Shown one piece after another: positions 1-8,053 of a stretch of 27,354 nucleotides of DNA (the first letter of the stretch is position 1; each line of letters opens with the position of its first letter). Under the pieces are notes generated by a model, which saw only the letters and a program-made list of their open reading frames with translations, ran no database searches and was not told the origin of the DNA. This stretch comes from CAZVEE01 sp964625525. GTDB lineage: Bacteria > Pseudomonadota > Alphaproteobacteria > JAJFIK01. The translations under genes were made by a program, and so were the position numbers. The stretch spans positions 1 through 27,354 of the forward strand of contig CAZVEE010000045.1 in assembly GCA_964625525.1 (NCBI GenBank). The letters are read 5' to 3'.

Positions 1-337
1 AGCGGATCAGCACTTCCATGTTGCCCGTATCCGGCGCCGAGCAGTTGAAGACCTCGGAGGCAAACCCGATCCGGCCCATGATTTCCGCGAGCGGTGCATA
101 TTCCAGATTGGTGAGACCAGCGCCCTTCTCGCTTTCCGGCAGGAACATGTTCCACAAGCCCTGGGCCTTGGCTTTCGCTTTCAGCTCGTCAAGAACCGCC
201 GGAACCTGCCAGCGATTGGTGCCGAAGGCTTCCATCTGGCGCTCATAGGTGTCGATGGCAGGCTCGATATGCGCAGCCATGAACTGCTGCACCCGCTCCA
301 TCCACATCCTGGCTTTGTCACTGTGGTCGAAATGCAT
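1..337 (-). CDS. Acyl-CoA dehydrogenase, N-terminal part (gene runs off the window)
   Basis: The 112 visible codons are the amino-terminal helical region of an acyl-CoA dehydrogenase-type flavoprotein, which oxidises acyl-CoA thioesters at the alpha-beta bond with FAD. The translation begins MHFDHSDKARMW and contains an FLPE segment followed by GLTNLEYAPLAEIMGR, typical of the family's first alpha domain. The partial protein ends within GNMEVLIR, so catalytic and FAD-binding parts lie beyond the edge. The ATG at 337 is preceded by a good purine-rich ribosome site (GAGGAGA). The longer variant with an extended N-terminus, often annotated near ACAD10/11-type enzymes, is possible. Family assignment is fairly firm; the substrate is unknown. 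Confidence 0.85.
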   Translation of the reverse strand, partial: MHFDHSDKARMWMERVQQFMAAHIEPAIDTYERQMEAFGTNRWQVPAVLDELKAKAKAQGLWNMFLPESEKGAGLTNLEYAPLAEIMGRIGFASEVFNCSAPDTGNMEVLIR

Positions 338-424
338 GGGGGTCTCCTCTCTCCCGGTCGTTCGTTTATGCGGTCGGGTGAAGTCTAGCCTGTCGCTGAT
401 AAAGCGTCACGCCTTTGCGCTGTG

Positions 425-919
425 TCAGATCTTGCCCCGCCGGGCCCGGAAAAAGCCTTTCAGCGCCTGGGCAGAGCGGCTTGCGAACGGTCCATCCGGG
501 ACATCGTGGCGCACGAGCGGGCGGTGATGACACGTGGCTTGGGCAAAAAACCGTGGCCCATGCACCACCGCGCCGCCCTTAGCATCTTGCGCCGCGAAGA
601 CCACATGCCCCACCCGCGCCATGGCCACCGCGCCAGCGCACATGGCACAGGGCTCCAGGCTCACATAAAGGCGGGTGCCTACAAGCCGCTCATTGCCCAG
701 CACCTGGGCGGCGGCGCGAATCACCTGGATCTCCGCATGCGCCGTGGGGTCTTTGAGTTCCAAAATGCGGTTGCCGTCCCGCGCCAGCACCCCGCCATCC
801 GGGCCGCACAGCACAGCGCCCACCGGCACTTCCCCGCGCCCGCCAGCCGCGTCCGCCTCGGCCAGGGCCAGTGTTAGCGGCTCATGATCTTCTGGGATCA
901 ACCTTGTGTCGTCCATCAT
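425..919 (-). CDS. tadA: tRNA-specific adenosine deaminase TadA
   Basis: This 164-residue cytidine/deoxycytidylate deaminase-fold protein is expected to convert the wobble adenosine of tRNA-Arg(ACG) to inosine in the cytoplasm. The zinc and catalytic site is intact: the His61-Ala-Glu63 motif (TAHAEIQVIR) and the PCAMC motif with Cys91 and Cys94. The length matches bacterial TadA. I start it at the ATG at 919 (MMDDTR), which has an AAGGTGG-like ribosome site. An in-frame start at 988 would add 23 Arg-rich residues without family support. It is divergent from rluB with 75 bp between the two starts, a pairing common in alphaproteobacteria. Confidence 0.93.
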   Translation of the reverse strand: MMDDTRLIPEDHEPLTLALAEADAAGGRGEVPVGAVLCGPDGGVLARDGNRILELKDPTAHAEIQVIRAAAQVLGNERLVGTRLYVSLEPCAMCAGAVAMARVGHVVFAAQDAKGGAVVHGPRFFAQATCHHRPLVRHDVPDGPFASRSAQALKGFFRARRGKI

Positions 920-994
920 GGCGCCACCTTTGCGCAACCGTTCACCGGCCCGCAAGCCTCTGGACTTCGCGCGCCTCGGGCGGCACACAGGGGC

Positions 995-1864
995 ATGACC
1001 GATCTTCCCTCATCTTCCGCCGATGACGGCGAACGCATCGCCAAAGTCCTGGCCCGCGCGGGCGTGTGCTCGCGCCGGGACGCGGAGAAACTCATCGCCG
1101 AAGGCCGGGTCATGGTGGCGGGCCGGGTTCTTGATACGCCCGCGGTGAAAGTGACCCCAGGTCAGGACATTCTGGTGGACGGTCAACCGATCCCGGAAAT
1201 CGCGCCGGCGCGCCTGTGGCGCTTTCACAAGCCGCCGGGCCTTGTGACCAGCCATCGCGATCCGCAAGGCCGGCCGACCGTCTTCACCGCCCTGCCCGCG
1301 ACCCTGCCCCGGGTGATTTCCGTGGGCCGGCTCGATGTCACGTCGGAAGGATTATTGCTGTTGACCAATGACGGGGCGCTGGCCCGGCGCCTGGAACTGC
1401 CTTCGACGGGCTGGCTGCGCCGCTACCGGGTGCGCGTGTTCGGGCGTGTGGAGGATAAAGATCTGGAACGCCTCCAAGACGGCGTCGAGATCGAGGGCGT
1501 GCGCTATCGCGCCGCCAGTGCGCGCCTTGACCGGGTGCAGGGCGGCAATGCCTGGCTCACGGTTGGCATTCGCGAAGGCAAGAACCGGGAAGTCCGCAAG
1601 CTGATGGACTATCTGGGGCTGACGGTGAACCGGCTGATCCGCATTTCCTACGGCCCCTTCCAACTCGGTGATCTTGCCGCCCGCGGGGTTGAGGAAGTCC
1701 CCGCCAAGGTCCTGCGCGAACAACTGGGCACCAGCAAAGACAGCACGGCCCGCACCCGGCGCGCCAGCAGTACCGTTTCAAAAGCCCAGCGCACGACGAA
1801 GGCCGCGCCGGGCCAAACCCGCTCCGTGTCCTCCCCTCGCAAAGGGAATCCGAAGGGACGTTAA
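995..1864 (+). CDS. rluB: Pseudouridine synthase of the RsuA/RluB family, probably RluB
   Basis: The 289-residue protein would isomerise a specific uridine to pseudouridine in 23S rRNA (RluB modifies U2605 in E. coli). An S4 RNA-binding domain occupies roughly residues 15-63 (RIAKVLARAGVCSRRDAEKLI). The catalytic domain follows, with the signature VGRLDVTSEGLLLLTNDG carrying the catalytic Asp114, and the later REGKNREVRKLM motif. The last ~50 residues are a basic Ser/Thr/Arg/Lys-rich tail, as in many alphaproteobacterial members. I start at ATG 995 (MTDLPSS), because an upstream extension to 884 would overlap tadA and has no homology. RluB versus RsuA/RluE cannot be settled without alignment; the tail and the rsmD neighbourhood favour RluB. 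Confidence 0.88.
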   Translation: MTDLPSSSADDGERIAKVLARAGVCSRRDAEKLIAEGRVMVAGRVLDTPAVKVTPGQDILVDGQPIPEIAPARLWRFHKPPGLVTSHRDPQGRPTVFTALPATLPRVISVGRLDVTSEGLLLLTNDGALARRLELPSTGWLRRYRVRVFGRVEDKDLERLQDGVEIEGVRYRAASARLDRVQGGNAWLTVGIREGKNREVRKLMDYLGLTVNRLIRISYGPFQLGDLAARGVEEVPAKVLREQLGTSKDSTARTRRASSTVSKAQRTTKAAPGQTRSVSSPRKGNPKGR

Positions 1865-1906
1865 GGCCCACCGCCCCCGTAGAAGCGAATAGCCAGCCTC
1901 AGCGGT

Positions 1907-2353
1907 TTACTCCGTTAGCTCAATCAGCCGCACCTGGGTGATCTTTGCATCCTCCACAGTGTAAATCGAAATCAGATCTTCGGCGATACCGTTCAGAGAG
2001 AGAGTCTCTTCACTGACAACCGTGTTTTGCAGCACCATTTGTCTGTGCACGGTCACCGTAGCGTTACCACCCGCGAAAATCGGACCGAAGATGTCGCGCA
2101 TGCGATCTGTACCGCGACCTAGAAGATGGTCCGGATACTCATATATCGCGAAATCAACATGATAGGCTGCCAGGAAGCCATCAATATCATTGGCGTTCAC
2201 AGCCTCATTGCGCCGGGCCACGACGGCAAGGGCCGCCTCTTCCTGTGCCGCGCGGGTTTGTGCAGATTTGGATGCACTGAACGCCGAGACCGGCAAGCCA
2301 GGCAAAAGGGCCAGCGTGACCGCTAAGAGAAGAGTGAGGCATTTGTGTTTCAT
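1907..2353 (-). CDS. Secreted SnoaL/NTF2-like protein
   Basis: This 148-residue protein starts with a classic Sec signal peptide (MKHKCLTLLLAVTLALLPGLPVSAFS, cleavage near residue 24). The rest looks like a SnoaL-like/NTF2 cone-fold domain: an Ala/Glu-rich helix with RRNEAVNANDIDGFLAAYHVDF, then a GRGTDRMRDIFGPIF segment and beta strands. NTF2-fold proteins bind small ligands or act as isomerases, but no catalytic residues can be assigned, so the function is unknown. The gene looks poorer in GC than its neighbours and uses more A/T-ending codons. It sits alone between rluB and the enoyl-CoA hydratase gene. The stop is 43 bp from the convergent rluB stop. Confidence 0.75.
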   Translation of the reverse strand: MKHKCLTLLLAVTLALLPGLPVSAFSASKSAQTRAAQEEAALAVVARRNEAVNANDIDGFLAAYHVDFAIYEYPDHLLGRGTDRMRDIFGPIFAGGNATVTVHRQMVLQNTVVSEETLSLNGIAEDLISIYTVEDAKITQVRLIELTE

Positions 2354-2491
2354 GGGTTGTCATCCATCCGTCATGAGATTTTACCACTAAGAAGGTAACA
2401 CAGAGCACATCAGCGAGACATGCTCCTTGTACGGTGTGGCATAGGCTGACCAGGCGGGCATATCCCGGCGCCCCCCTGCCCGAAACGGCTC

Positions 2492-3277
2492 TTACCCCAG
2501 CCGCAAATCCTGCTCGACGAACGCGGTGAGTTCTGCGAGCGCCTGATCGTCATGGGCAAGAATATCCCCGAACGCGGCCCATTCGGCTTCGAGCGCTTGA
2601 GGCAGCGGCATATCGGCCGCCCCGCGCACGAGCCGCTTAATGGCCTGCACCGCCCGCACTGGACGCTCGGCGATCTCCTGCGCCTGACGCAGCGCTTCCG
2701 CCGCCACATCGCCCGGTGCCAGCTCATGGATCAAGCCCCGGTCGAGCGCCTCACGCGGGCTGAACACCCGCCCGCGCAGGATCGCCCCCAGCGCCGCGCC
2801 CGGACCGATAAGCCGCGCCAGCCGCTGTGTGCCACCAGCGCCAGGAAAAATCCCCACACGGATTTCCGGCAATCCAATCAGATAAGGCCCCTCCGCCATC
2901 AGCCGGATGTCACAGCAGAGTGCGAACTCAAAACCACCACCCATACACAAGCCATTGATGGCCGCAATGGTGGGCTTGGGGAAGGCTTCGACCCGATTGA
3001 ACAGCGCATGGGTCGGCACCTCATGCGCCGCCGGCGCCGGACGCCCATCGCGCATGACCCGGGCCACCGCCGCGATTTCCGCCACGTCGTAATGGCGGAT
3101 GAACACACCGTCGAGCCCGCCGGTGAACACCACGGCCCGCACGCCGTCATCCCCTTCCAGTGTGTCAAGCGCCTGGCTCAACTCCATCACGGTCTGACCG
3201 GTCATGTAGCCCATGGGCGGATTGCTCAACCGCACCAGCGCCACTGTCCCCTGCCGTTCAATCGCGATCTGCTCCAT
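2492..3277 (-). CDS. Enoyl-CoA hydratase/isomerase family protein
   Basis: The 261-residue crotonase-fold protein probably hydrates or isomerises an enoyl-CoA. Both glutamates that activate water in classical enoyl-CoA hydratases are present: Glu117 in GGGFEFALCCDIR and Glu138 in LPEIRVGIFPGAGGTQRL. The first oxyanion-hole region is unusual: instead of the common FSAGAD it reads VFIRHYDVAEIA. This marks a subgroup with unassigned substrate. A good AGGAG ribosome site precedes ATG 3277. The gene is divergent from rsmD with 92 bp between starts. The terminal 'EQDLRLG' is an ordinary C-terminus. Family certain, substrate unknown. Confidence 0.88.
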   Translation of the reverse strand: MEQIAIERQGTVALVRLSNPPMGYMTGQTVMELSQALDTLEGDDGVRAVVFTGGLDGVFIRHYDVAEIAAVARVMRDGRPAPAAHEVPTHALFNRVEAFPKPTIAAINGLCMGGGFEFALCCDIRLMAEGPYLIGLPEIRVGIFPGAGGTQRLARLIGPGAALGAILRGRVFSPREALDRGLIHELAPGDVAAEALRQAQEIAERPVRAVQAIKRLVRGAADMPLPQALEAEWAAFGDILAHDDQALAELTAFVEQDLRLG

Positions 3278-3369
3278 GGCCGTCTCCTCTTTCGATGCCT
3301 TTCCATTGGGCGCTTATGACTGCTGCGCTATGCTCCGCCGCCTTGGCTCCCAACGCAATGGCCGATCCC

Positions 3370-3948
3370 ATGCGCATCATCGCCGGGGCGCGCAAAGGCG
3401 CCCGCATCGACGCCCCCGATGGCGCCGCGACCCGCCCCACCACGGACCGGGTGCGCGAGGCCCTGTTCAACGTGCTGGAGCATGGTGACCGCCCCAGCGA
3501 GGGCGCTTATGTGCTTGATCTGTTCGCCGGGTCCGGCGCGCTTGGCCTTGAGGCCCTGTCACGGGGGGCGGAGTTGGCGGTGTTTGTGGAAACGGGCCTG
3601 GCCGCGCGGGCCGTGATCCGGCGCAATGCCGAAAGCCTGCGCCTGCTCGGCGCCGCGCGGATCTTCAAACGCGATGCCACCCGCCTTGGCCGCCGGCCGA
3701 CGGCCTTTCCGCGCCCCTTCGACCTGATCTTCTGTGATCCGCCCTATGGCCAGGATCTGGGCCCGGCTGCCCTTGAAAGCGCCCTGGCCCAGGACTGGAT
3801 CGCCCCCGGCGCCGTCGCCGTTCTGGAGCAGGGCGGCAGGGAAGACGAGACCCCGCCAAAGGGCTTTGCCCTGCTCGACGCCCGGCGCTATGGGGATACA
3901 AAGCTCCTCATCCTGCGCGCGCAAACCGATGCTCACAACACGCCCTGA
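3370..3948 (+). CDS. rsmD: 16S rRNA (guanine(966)-N(2))-methyltransferase RsmD
   Basis: The 192-residue Rossmann-fold enzyme transfers a methyl group from S-adenosylmethionine to N2 of G966 in 16S rRNA. It opens with the family's hallmark MRIIAGARKG, followed by RPTTDRVREALFNVL and the SAM-binding motif VLDLFAGSGALGLEALSRG. The catalytic N6/N2-methyltransferase motif IFCDPPYG is at residues 121-127. I chose ATG 3370 because it aligns with the family N-terminus. ATG 3358 would add MADP and is equally possible, and no strong ribosome site discriminates. In many alphaproteobacteria rsmD lies next to rluB; here two other genes intervene. Confidence 0.92.
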   Translation: MRIIAGARKGARIDAPDGAATRPTTDRVREALFNVLEHGDRPSEGAYVLDLFAGSGALGLEALSRGAELAVFVETGLAARAVIRRNAESLRLLGAARIFKRDATRLGRRPTAFPRPFDLIFCDPPYGQDLGPAALESALAQDWIAPGAVAVLEQGGREDETPPKGFALLDARRYGDTKLLILRAQTDAHNTP

Positions 3949-4055
3949 TCGCCCTCCCCGTTGTCGCTTCCGCAAGTCCTGCTATGCTAGCCCCATGGCT
4001 ATGACGTGTGACACGGATCCGCCGGCGCAGCGAGGCCTGCCATGAGCGATGCCCC

Positions 4056-5501
4056 ATGAGCAGCGACCGGTCTCCCTTCGACGAAATGCATGGCTTCGAC
4101 GGCGCTTGCCGGCCGGGCTACGAAATCGTGCGCGACCTCCTGGCCGACCACGGCCCGGACCTTTTGACCTTGAAGCGCGAAGAAGCGGAAATCCTGTTCC
4201 GCCGCCTCGGCATTACCTTCGCTGTCTATAGCGAAGGCGGCGACACCGAACGGCTGATCCCGTTTGATGTGGTGCCCCGGGTCCTTGACCATCAGGAATG
4301 GGCGCATCTGGAGACCGGTCTGCGCCAACGCGTGGCAGCCCTCAACCGCTTCATCGAGGATGTGTATAACGGCCGCGAGATCTTGCATGCGGGCGTGGTG
4401 CCAGAGCATTTGGTGCTGCACAACGAAACCTTCATCAGCGACATGAACGGCTTTCAGGTGCCCCACGGCGCCTACACCACTATTGCCGGCATTGATATCG
4501 TCCGCACAGGACCCGATGATTTCTATGTCCTGGAGGACAATTGCCGCACGCCGTCCGGTGTGTCCTATATGCTGGAAAGCCGTGAAGTGATGATGCGCCT
4601 GTTCCCGGACGCCTTCCGCGATTGCGACATCTCACCGGTATCCCAGTATGCGGATGATCTCTTCGCCACTCTAACCTCCATCGCCCCCCATCGCTGCGCA
4701 AATGATCCCACGATCGCGGTGCTGACGCCGGGCCCGTTCAACAGCGCCTATTACGAGCATTCATTCCTGGCCGATGAAATGGGCGTGGAGTTGGTGGAAG
4801 GGGCGGACCTGATCGTGGACGACGCGGTCGTCTATATGCGCACCACGGAAGGGTTGCGCCGGGTGGATGTGCTCTACCGGCGCATTGACGATGATTTCCT
4901 CGATCCCCTCGTCTTCCGCTCTGACTCCGTACTCGGCGTACCGGGACTGATGGCGGCCTATCTGTCCGGCAATGTCACCTTGGCCAATGCGGTGGGCACT
5001 GGCATCGCCGATGACAAGTCCATTTATCGCTTTGTACCCCAGATGATCCGCTTCTATCTGGGCGAAGAGCCGATCTTGAAAAATGTGCCGACCTATGACT
5101 GTGCCAAGCCCGAAGAGCTGACCTATGTCCTGGAGCACCTGCACGAGCTGGTGGTGAAGGAGGTGCACGGATCGGGTGGCTACGGCATGCTGATCGGCCC
5201 CAAGGCCACGACGGCCGAGCGCCAGGAATTCGCCGCCAAGCTGCGCGCGCACCCGGACGGCTATGTGGCACAGCCAACCCTGGCGCTCTCCACCGTCCCC
5301 ACCTTTGTCGAGACTGGCGTGGCACCGCGCCATGTGGATCTACGCCCGTTCGTGCTGTGCGGCGATCAGGTGCGCGTGGTGCCGGGCGGGCTCACACGCG
5401 TGGCCCTGCGCGACGGCTCGCTCGTGGTGAATTCAAGCCAGGGCGGCGGCACAAAAGACACCTGGGTGCTTGCCCCGCCAGACAGTAACGGAGCGGTCTA
5501 A
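4056..5501 (+). CDS. Circularly permuted ATP-grasp protein of the Anbu-associated operon
   Basis: This 481-residue protein belongs to the circularly permuted ATP-grasp type 2 family (older names DUF404/DUF407). Such enzymes are predicted to ligate an amine to a carboxylate through an acyl-phosphate, i.e. to make peptide-like bonds. Visible motifs are FYVLEDNCRTPSGVSYML (about residues 150-167), DVLYRRIDDDFLDPL, the Gly-rich ATP loop VVKEVHGSGGYGMLIGP, and a late VDLRPFVL segment. It is the first gene of a four-gene operon; the next start is 1 nt after its stop. I chose ATG 4056 (MSSDRS). An in-frame ATG at 4008 lies too far upstream without ribosome-site support. The start overlaps the stop of a possible five-codon reading frame at 4042-4059. 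Confidence 0.9.
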   Translation: MSSDRSPFDEMHGFDGACRPGYEIVRDLLADHGPDLLTLKREEAEILFRRLGITFAVYSEGGDTERLIPFDVVPRVLDHQEWAHLETGLRQRVAALNRFIEDVYNGREILHAGVVPEHLVLHNETFISDMNGFQVPHGAYTTIAGIDIVRTGPDDFYVLEDNCRTPSGVSYMLESREVMMRLFPDAFRDCDISPVSQYADDLFATLTSIAPHRCANDPTIAVLTPGPFNSAYYEHSFLADEMGVELVEGADLIVDDAVVYMRTTEGLRRVDVLYRRIDDDFLDPLVFRSDSVLGVPGLMAAYLSGNVTLANAVGTGIADDKSIYRFVPQMIRFYLGEEPILKNVPTYDCAKPEELTYVLEHLHELVVKEVHGSGGYGMLIGPKATTAERQEFAAKLRAHPDGYVAQPTLALSTVPTFVETGVAPRHVDLRPFVLCGDQVRVVPGGLTRVALRDGSLVVNSSQGGGTKDTWVLAPPDSNGAV

Positions 5502-5502
5502 C

Positions 5503-6444
5503 GTGCTCAGCAGAACCGCCAACAGCCTGTTCTGGCTCGCCCGCTACATGGAGCGCATGGACTATCAGGCGCGCCTGACAGAAGTCGGTCAGCATACGGC
5601 GAGTATGATGCGCACGGGTCTGGCGTCAGGCACCGAATGGCATTCCACCATCATTGCCGCCGGTGTCGAGGAACCGTTCCGCGCCAAACACGGAGAGGCG
5701 CGCGCGGACGCCGTCATCGATTATCTTGTCCGCGATCTGGACAATCCCTCCAGCATCCGTGCTTGTGTGGAACGTGCGCGCTTCAACGCCCGCTCGGTAC
5801 GCGGCGCGCTGACCCGAGACACCTGGGCGGCCATCAACGGCACCTGGCTCGAATTGCAAGAGCCGTTGCAGGATTTTCCGCCCAGTGACCTTCCGCGTAT
5901 GTTGGAACAGGTGCGCGAGCGCGCGACGCTGTTCTTCGGCGCCTATAACAGCACAATGCTGAAGGCGGATGCCTATCATTTCATGCGGCTTGGGACGTTC
6001 CTGGAGCGCCTCGACAATACCGCCCGCATCCTGGATGTGAAGTATCATATTCTGTTGCCGGACCATGCCGCTATCGGTGGCGCCCTCGACTATCACCAAT
6101 GGAGTGCGATTTTGCGCGCGGTCTCAGCTCAGCGCATCTATCAACGCCTCTATGCCGATCAGGTGCGCCCCTGGAAAGTCGCGGAACTCTTGATCCTGCG
6201 CCCGGAAATGCCGCGCTCCCTGCGCTTTGCCATGGACGAGATCACCGCCAGCCTCGATGCGCTCGGCAGCGCCTATGGCGGACGCTACGGCGAGTGCCAT
6301 CGCCTGGCGGGGGAAATGCACGCCCGTCTCAAATTCAACACGATCGACAAGATTTTCACCCAGGGCATGCATGAGTTCTTGACGGCCTATGTGGACCAGA
6401 CCATAGACCTGGGTGAAGCGATCTCGGACTTTTATCTCTTCTAG
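5503..6444 (+). CDS. Alpha-E domain protein (DUF403) of the Anbu-associated operon
   Basis: The 313-residue, largely helical protein is an alpha-E domain (DUF403) member. The family is named for conserved glutamates and usually travels with circularly permuted ATP-grasp enzymes, to which it may be a partner or be fused. The N-terminus LSRTANSLFWLARYMERMDYQARL is the family signature. MRLGTFLERLDNTARILDVKY and the terminal YVDQTIDLGEAISDFYLF are also typical. The start is a GTG at 5503, one base after the upstream stop, with GGAG in the end of the ATP-grasp gene as ribosome site. This indicates translational coupling. No enzymatic activity can be read from the sequence. Confidence 0.9.
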   Translation: MLSRTANSLFWLARYMERMDYQARLTEVGQHTASMMRTGLASGTEWHSTIIAAGVEEPFRAKHGEARADAVIDYLVRDLDNPSSIRACVERARFNARSVRGALTRDTWAAINGTWLELQEPLQDFPPSDLPRMLEQVRERATLFFGAYNSTMLKADAYHFMRLGTFLERLDNTARILDVKYHILLPDHAAIGGALDYHQWSAILRAVSAQRIYQRLYADQVRPWKVAELLILRPEMPRSLRFAMDEITASLDALGSAYGGRYGECHRLAGEMHARLKFNTIDKIFTQGMHEFLTAYVDQTIDLGEAISDFYLF

Positions 6445-6455
6445 GCAAGAGTGTT

Positions 6456-7274
6456 ATGCAGATCAGCATCCGGCATCGTACAACCTATCAGTACGACACC
6501 CCGACCCTGGGCAGTGTGCAATTGTTGCATCTGGACCCTCTGCCGCGACCGCGTCACGGCGTCGTATCCTGGTCTGTCAGGACGGATGAGCGCGGCCGCG
6601 CATTGCCGACCTATCAAGACGGCCTGGGCAATATCGTCCGCCTGCATACACGCCACAACCCTCATGGCCAGATCACCATCTCGGTCAAGGGCACACTCGA
6701 CGTGCATGCCGATGTGGCCCTGGGCGATACGGGCACGGCTGAGCGGATGCCGCCCGCCTATTTCCTGCGCCCCACGGCCTGCACCCGGGCCGACTGGACG
6801 CTCAAGGCCTTCGCCCATGATCATGCGCCCACGGACGCCCGACCGCTCGACCGGTTGGTCGCGCTCAAACACGCCATTGCCGAGGCCATGCCCTATACGC
6901 AGGGTCAGACCCACACTGGCACCACCGCTGAGGACGCCTTTACCCTCAAACGCGGTGTCTGCCAGGACCACACCCATGTGTTTCTGGCCTGCGCGCGCCA
7001 TTTGGGCGTGCCCGCACGGTATGTGAGCGGCTATCTTCTGGATCCGGACGATGAAGGCCCGCATGGGGCAAGCCATGCCTGGGCCGAGGCTTTCGTGGCG
7101 GATATGGGTTGGGTCGGCTTTGACGTCTCCAACCGGACCTTTGCCCAAGGCGAGCATGTGGCGCTTGCCATCGGCCTTGATTATCCCGGCGCCGCGCCGA
7201 TTGTCGGCCTGACCCGGGGCGGCGGCGACGAACGCCTGTCGGTGGAAGTGAGTGTGTGGGCCGCCGATCAGTAG
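6456..7274 (+). CDS. Transglutaminase-like cysteine protease with bacterial transglutaminase N-domain
   Basis: The 272-residue protein has an N-terminal beta-rich domain (MQISIRHRTTYQYDTP) of the bacterial transglutaminase-like type, then a transglutaminase/papain-fold core. The catalytic triad is visible: Cys169 in RGVCQDHTHVF, His207 in GASHAWAEAF, and Asp223 in WVGFDVSN. Bacterial members mostly act as peptidases or amide-bond transferases rather than protein cross-linkers. It begins 11 bp after the alpha-E gene and is followed 26 bp later by Anbu, so the four are almost certainly co-transcribed. In this context it is predicted to cut or transfer the peptide made by the ATP-grasp partner; that is inference. 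Confidence 0.9.
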   Translation: MQISIRHRTTYQYDTPTLGSVQLLHLDPLPRPRHGVVSWSVRTDERGRALPTYQDGLGNIVRLHTRHNPHGQITISVKGTLDVHADVALGDTGTAERMPPAYFLRPTACTRADWTLKAFAHDHAPTDARPLDRLVALKHAIAEAMPYTQGQTHTGTTAEDAFTLKRGVCQDHTHVFLACARHLGVPARYVSGYLLDPDDEGPHGASHAWAEAFVADMGWVGFDVSNRTFAQGEHVALAIGLDYPGAAPIVGLTRGGGDERLSVEVSVWAADQ

Positions 7275-7300
7275 GCGGCCCAAATCAGGGAACGGTCACC

Positions 7301-8053
7301 ATGACCTATTGCGTTGGCCTGGCACTGGACCAGGGCCTCGTCTTTCTCTCCGACACCCGCACCAATGCAGGCGTTGATAACATCTCCACATTCGGCAAGA
7401 TGCATGTGGTGGAGGTGCCTGGCGAGCGGGTGATCGTGGCCCTGACGGCTGGCAATCTGGCCATCACCCAAGCGGTCATGACCTATGCCATGGAGGGGCG
7501 CGAGCGCGACGGCGAGGAAACGCTGTACACAGTGCGTTCGCTCTATGGGGCGGCTGAACTGGTGGGCCGGTGCATGCGCGAGGTCTATGAGCGCGACGGC
7601 GCGGGACTAAAGGACCAGAACATTCCCTTCGACGGCTCGATTCTGCTGGGCGGACAGATCGCCGGGCGTACCATGCGCCTGTTCAATATCTACGCCGCCG
7701 GCAATTTCATCGAAGCAACCCGCGACACCCCGTTCCTGCAAATGGGCGAGCACAAATATGGCAAACCCATTCTGGACCGGGTGGTGACCTATGACACGGG
7801 CTTGCGGGACGGGGTCATGCTGGCGCTGTTGTCCATGGACTCCACCTTGCGCAGTAATCTGACAGTGGGCCTGCCCGTTGACTTGGCGGTCTATCCCCGC
7901 GATGGCCTGCGCCTCAGCGTGCATCATCGCATCACGGGGGAGGATACGGGCTTTCGCCAGCTCAGCGATCAGTGGTCAGAGGAATTACGTGACGCCTATG
8001 GACGCCTCACCCCACTCAGCCTGCCGGGCATGGACCGGATCACCGGCCGCTAG
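7301..8053 (+). CDS. Proteasome-type peptidase Anbu (ancestral beta subunit)
   Basis: The 250-residue protein is a bacterial proteasome-like Ntn hydrolase of the Anbu family. After removal of the initiator Met the N-terminus is Thr1 (MTYCVGLALDQG), the expected nucleophile. Asp17 (LSDTRTNAGVD) and Lys32 (STFGKM) complete the site in proteasome beta-subunit fashion. There is no propeptide if ATG 7301 is used. An in-frame ATG at 7256 would overlap the transglutaminase gene and bury the Thr, so I reject it. Published Anbu structures form an open helical 'lock-washer' rather than closed rings. No ATPase partner is encoded nearby, unlike HslV or the 20S proteasome. The TAG stop lies inside the adjacent palindromic repeat. 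Confidence 0.93.
   Translation: MTYCVGLALDQGLVFLSDTRTNAGVDNISTFGKMHVVEVPGERVIVALTAGNLAITQAVMTYAMEGRERDGEETLYTVRSLYGAAELVGRCMREVYERDGAGLKDQNIPFDGSILLGGQIAGRTMRLFNIYAAGNFIEATRDTPFLQMGEHKYGKPILDRVVTYDTGLRDGVMLALLSMDSTLRSNLTVGLPVDLAVYPRDGLRLSVHHRITGEDTGFRQLSDQWSEELRDAYGRLTPLSLPGMDRITGR

Noticed and set aside
4008..4055. Earlier start for the circularly permuted ATP-grasp gene at ATG 4008
   Set aside because: The extra 16 residues are Arg-rich, lack family similarity and have no ribosome site.
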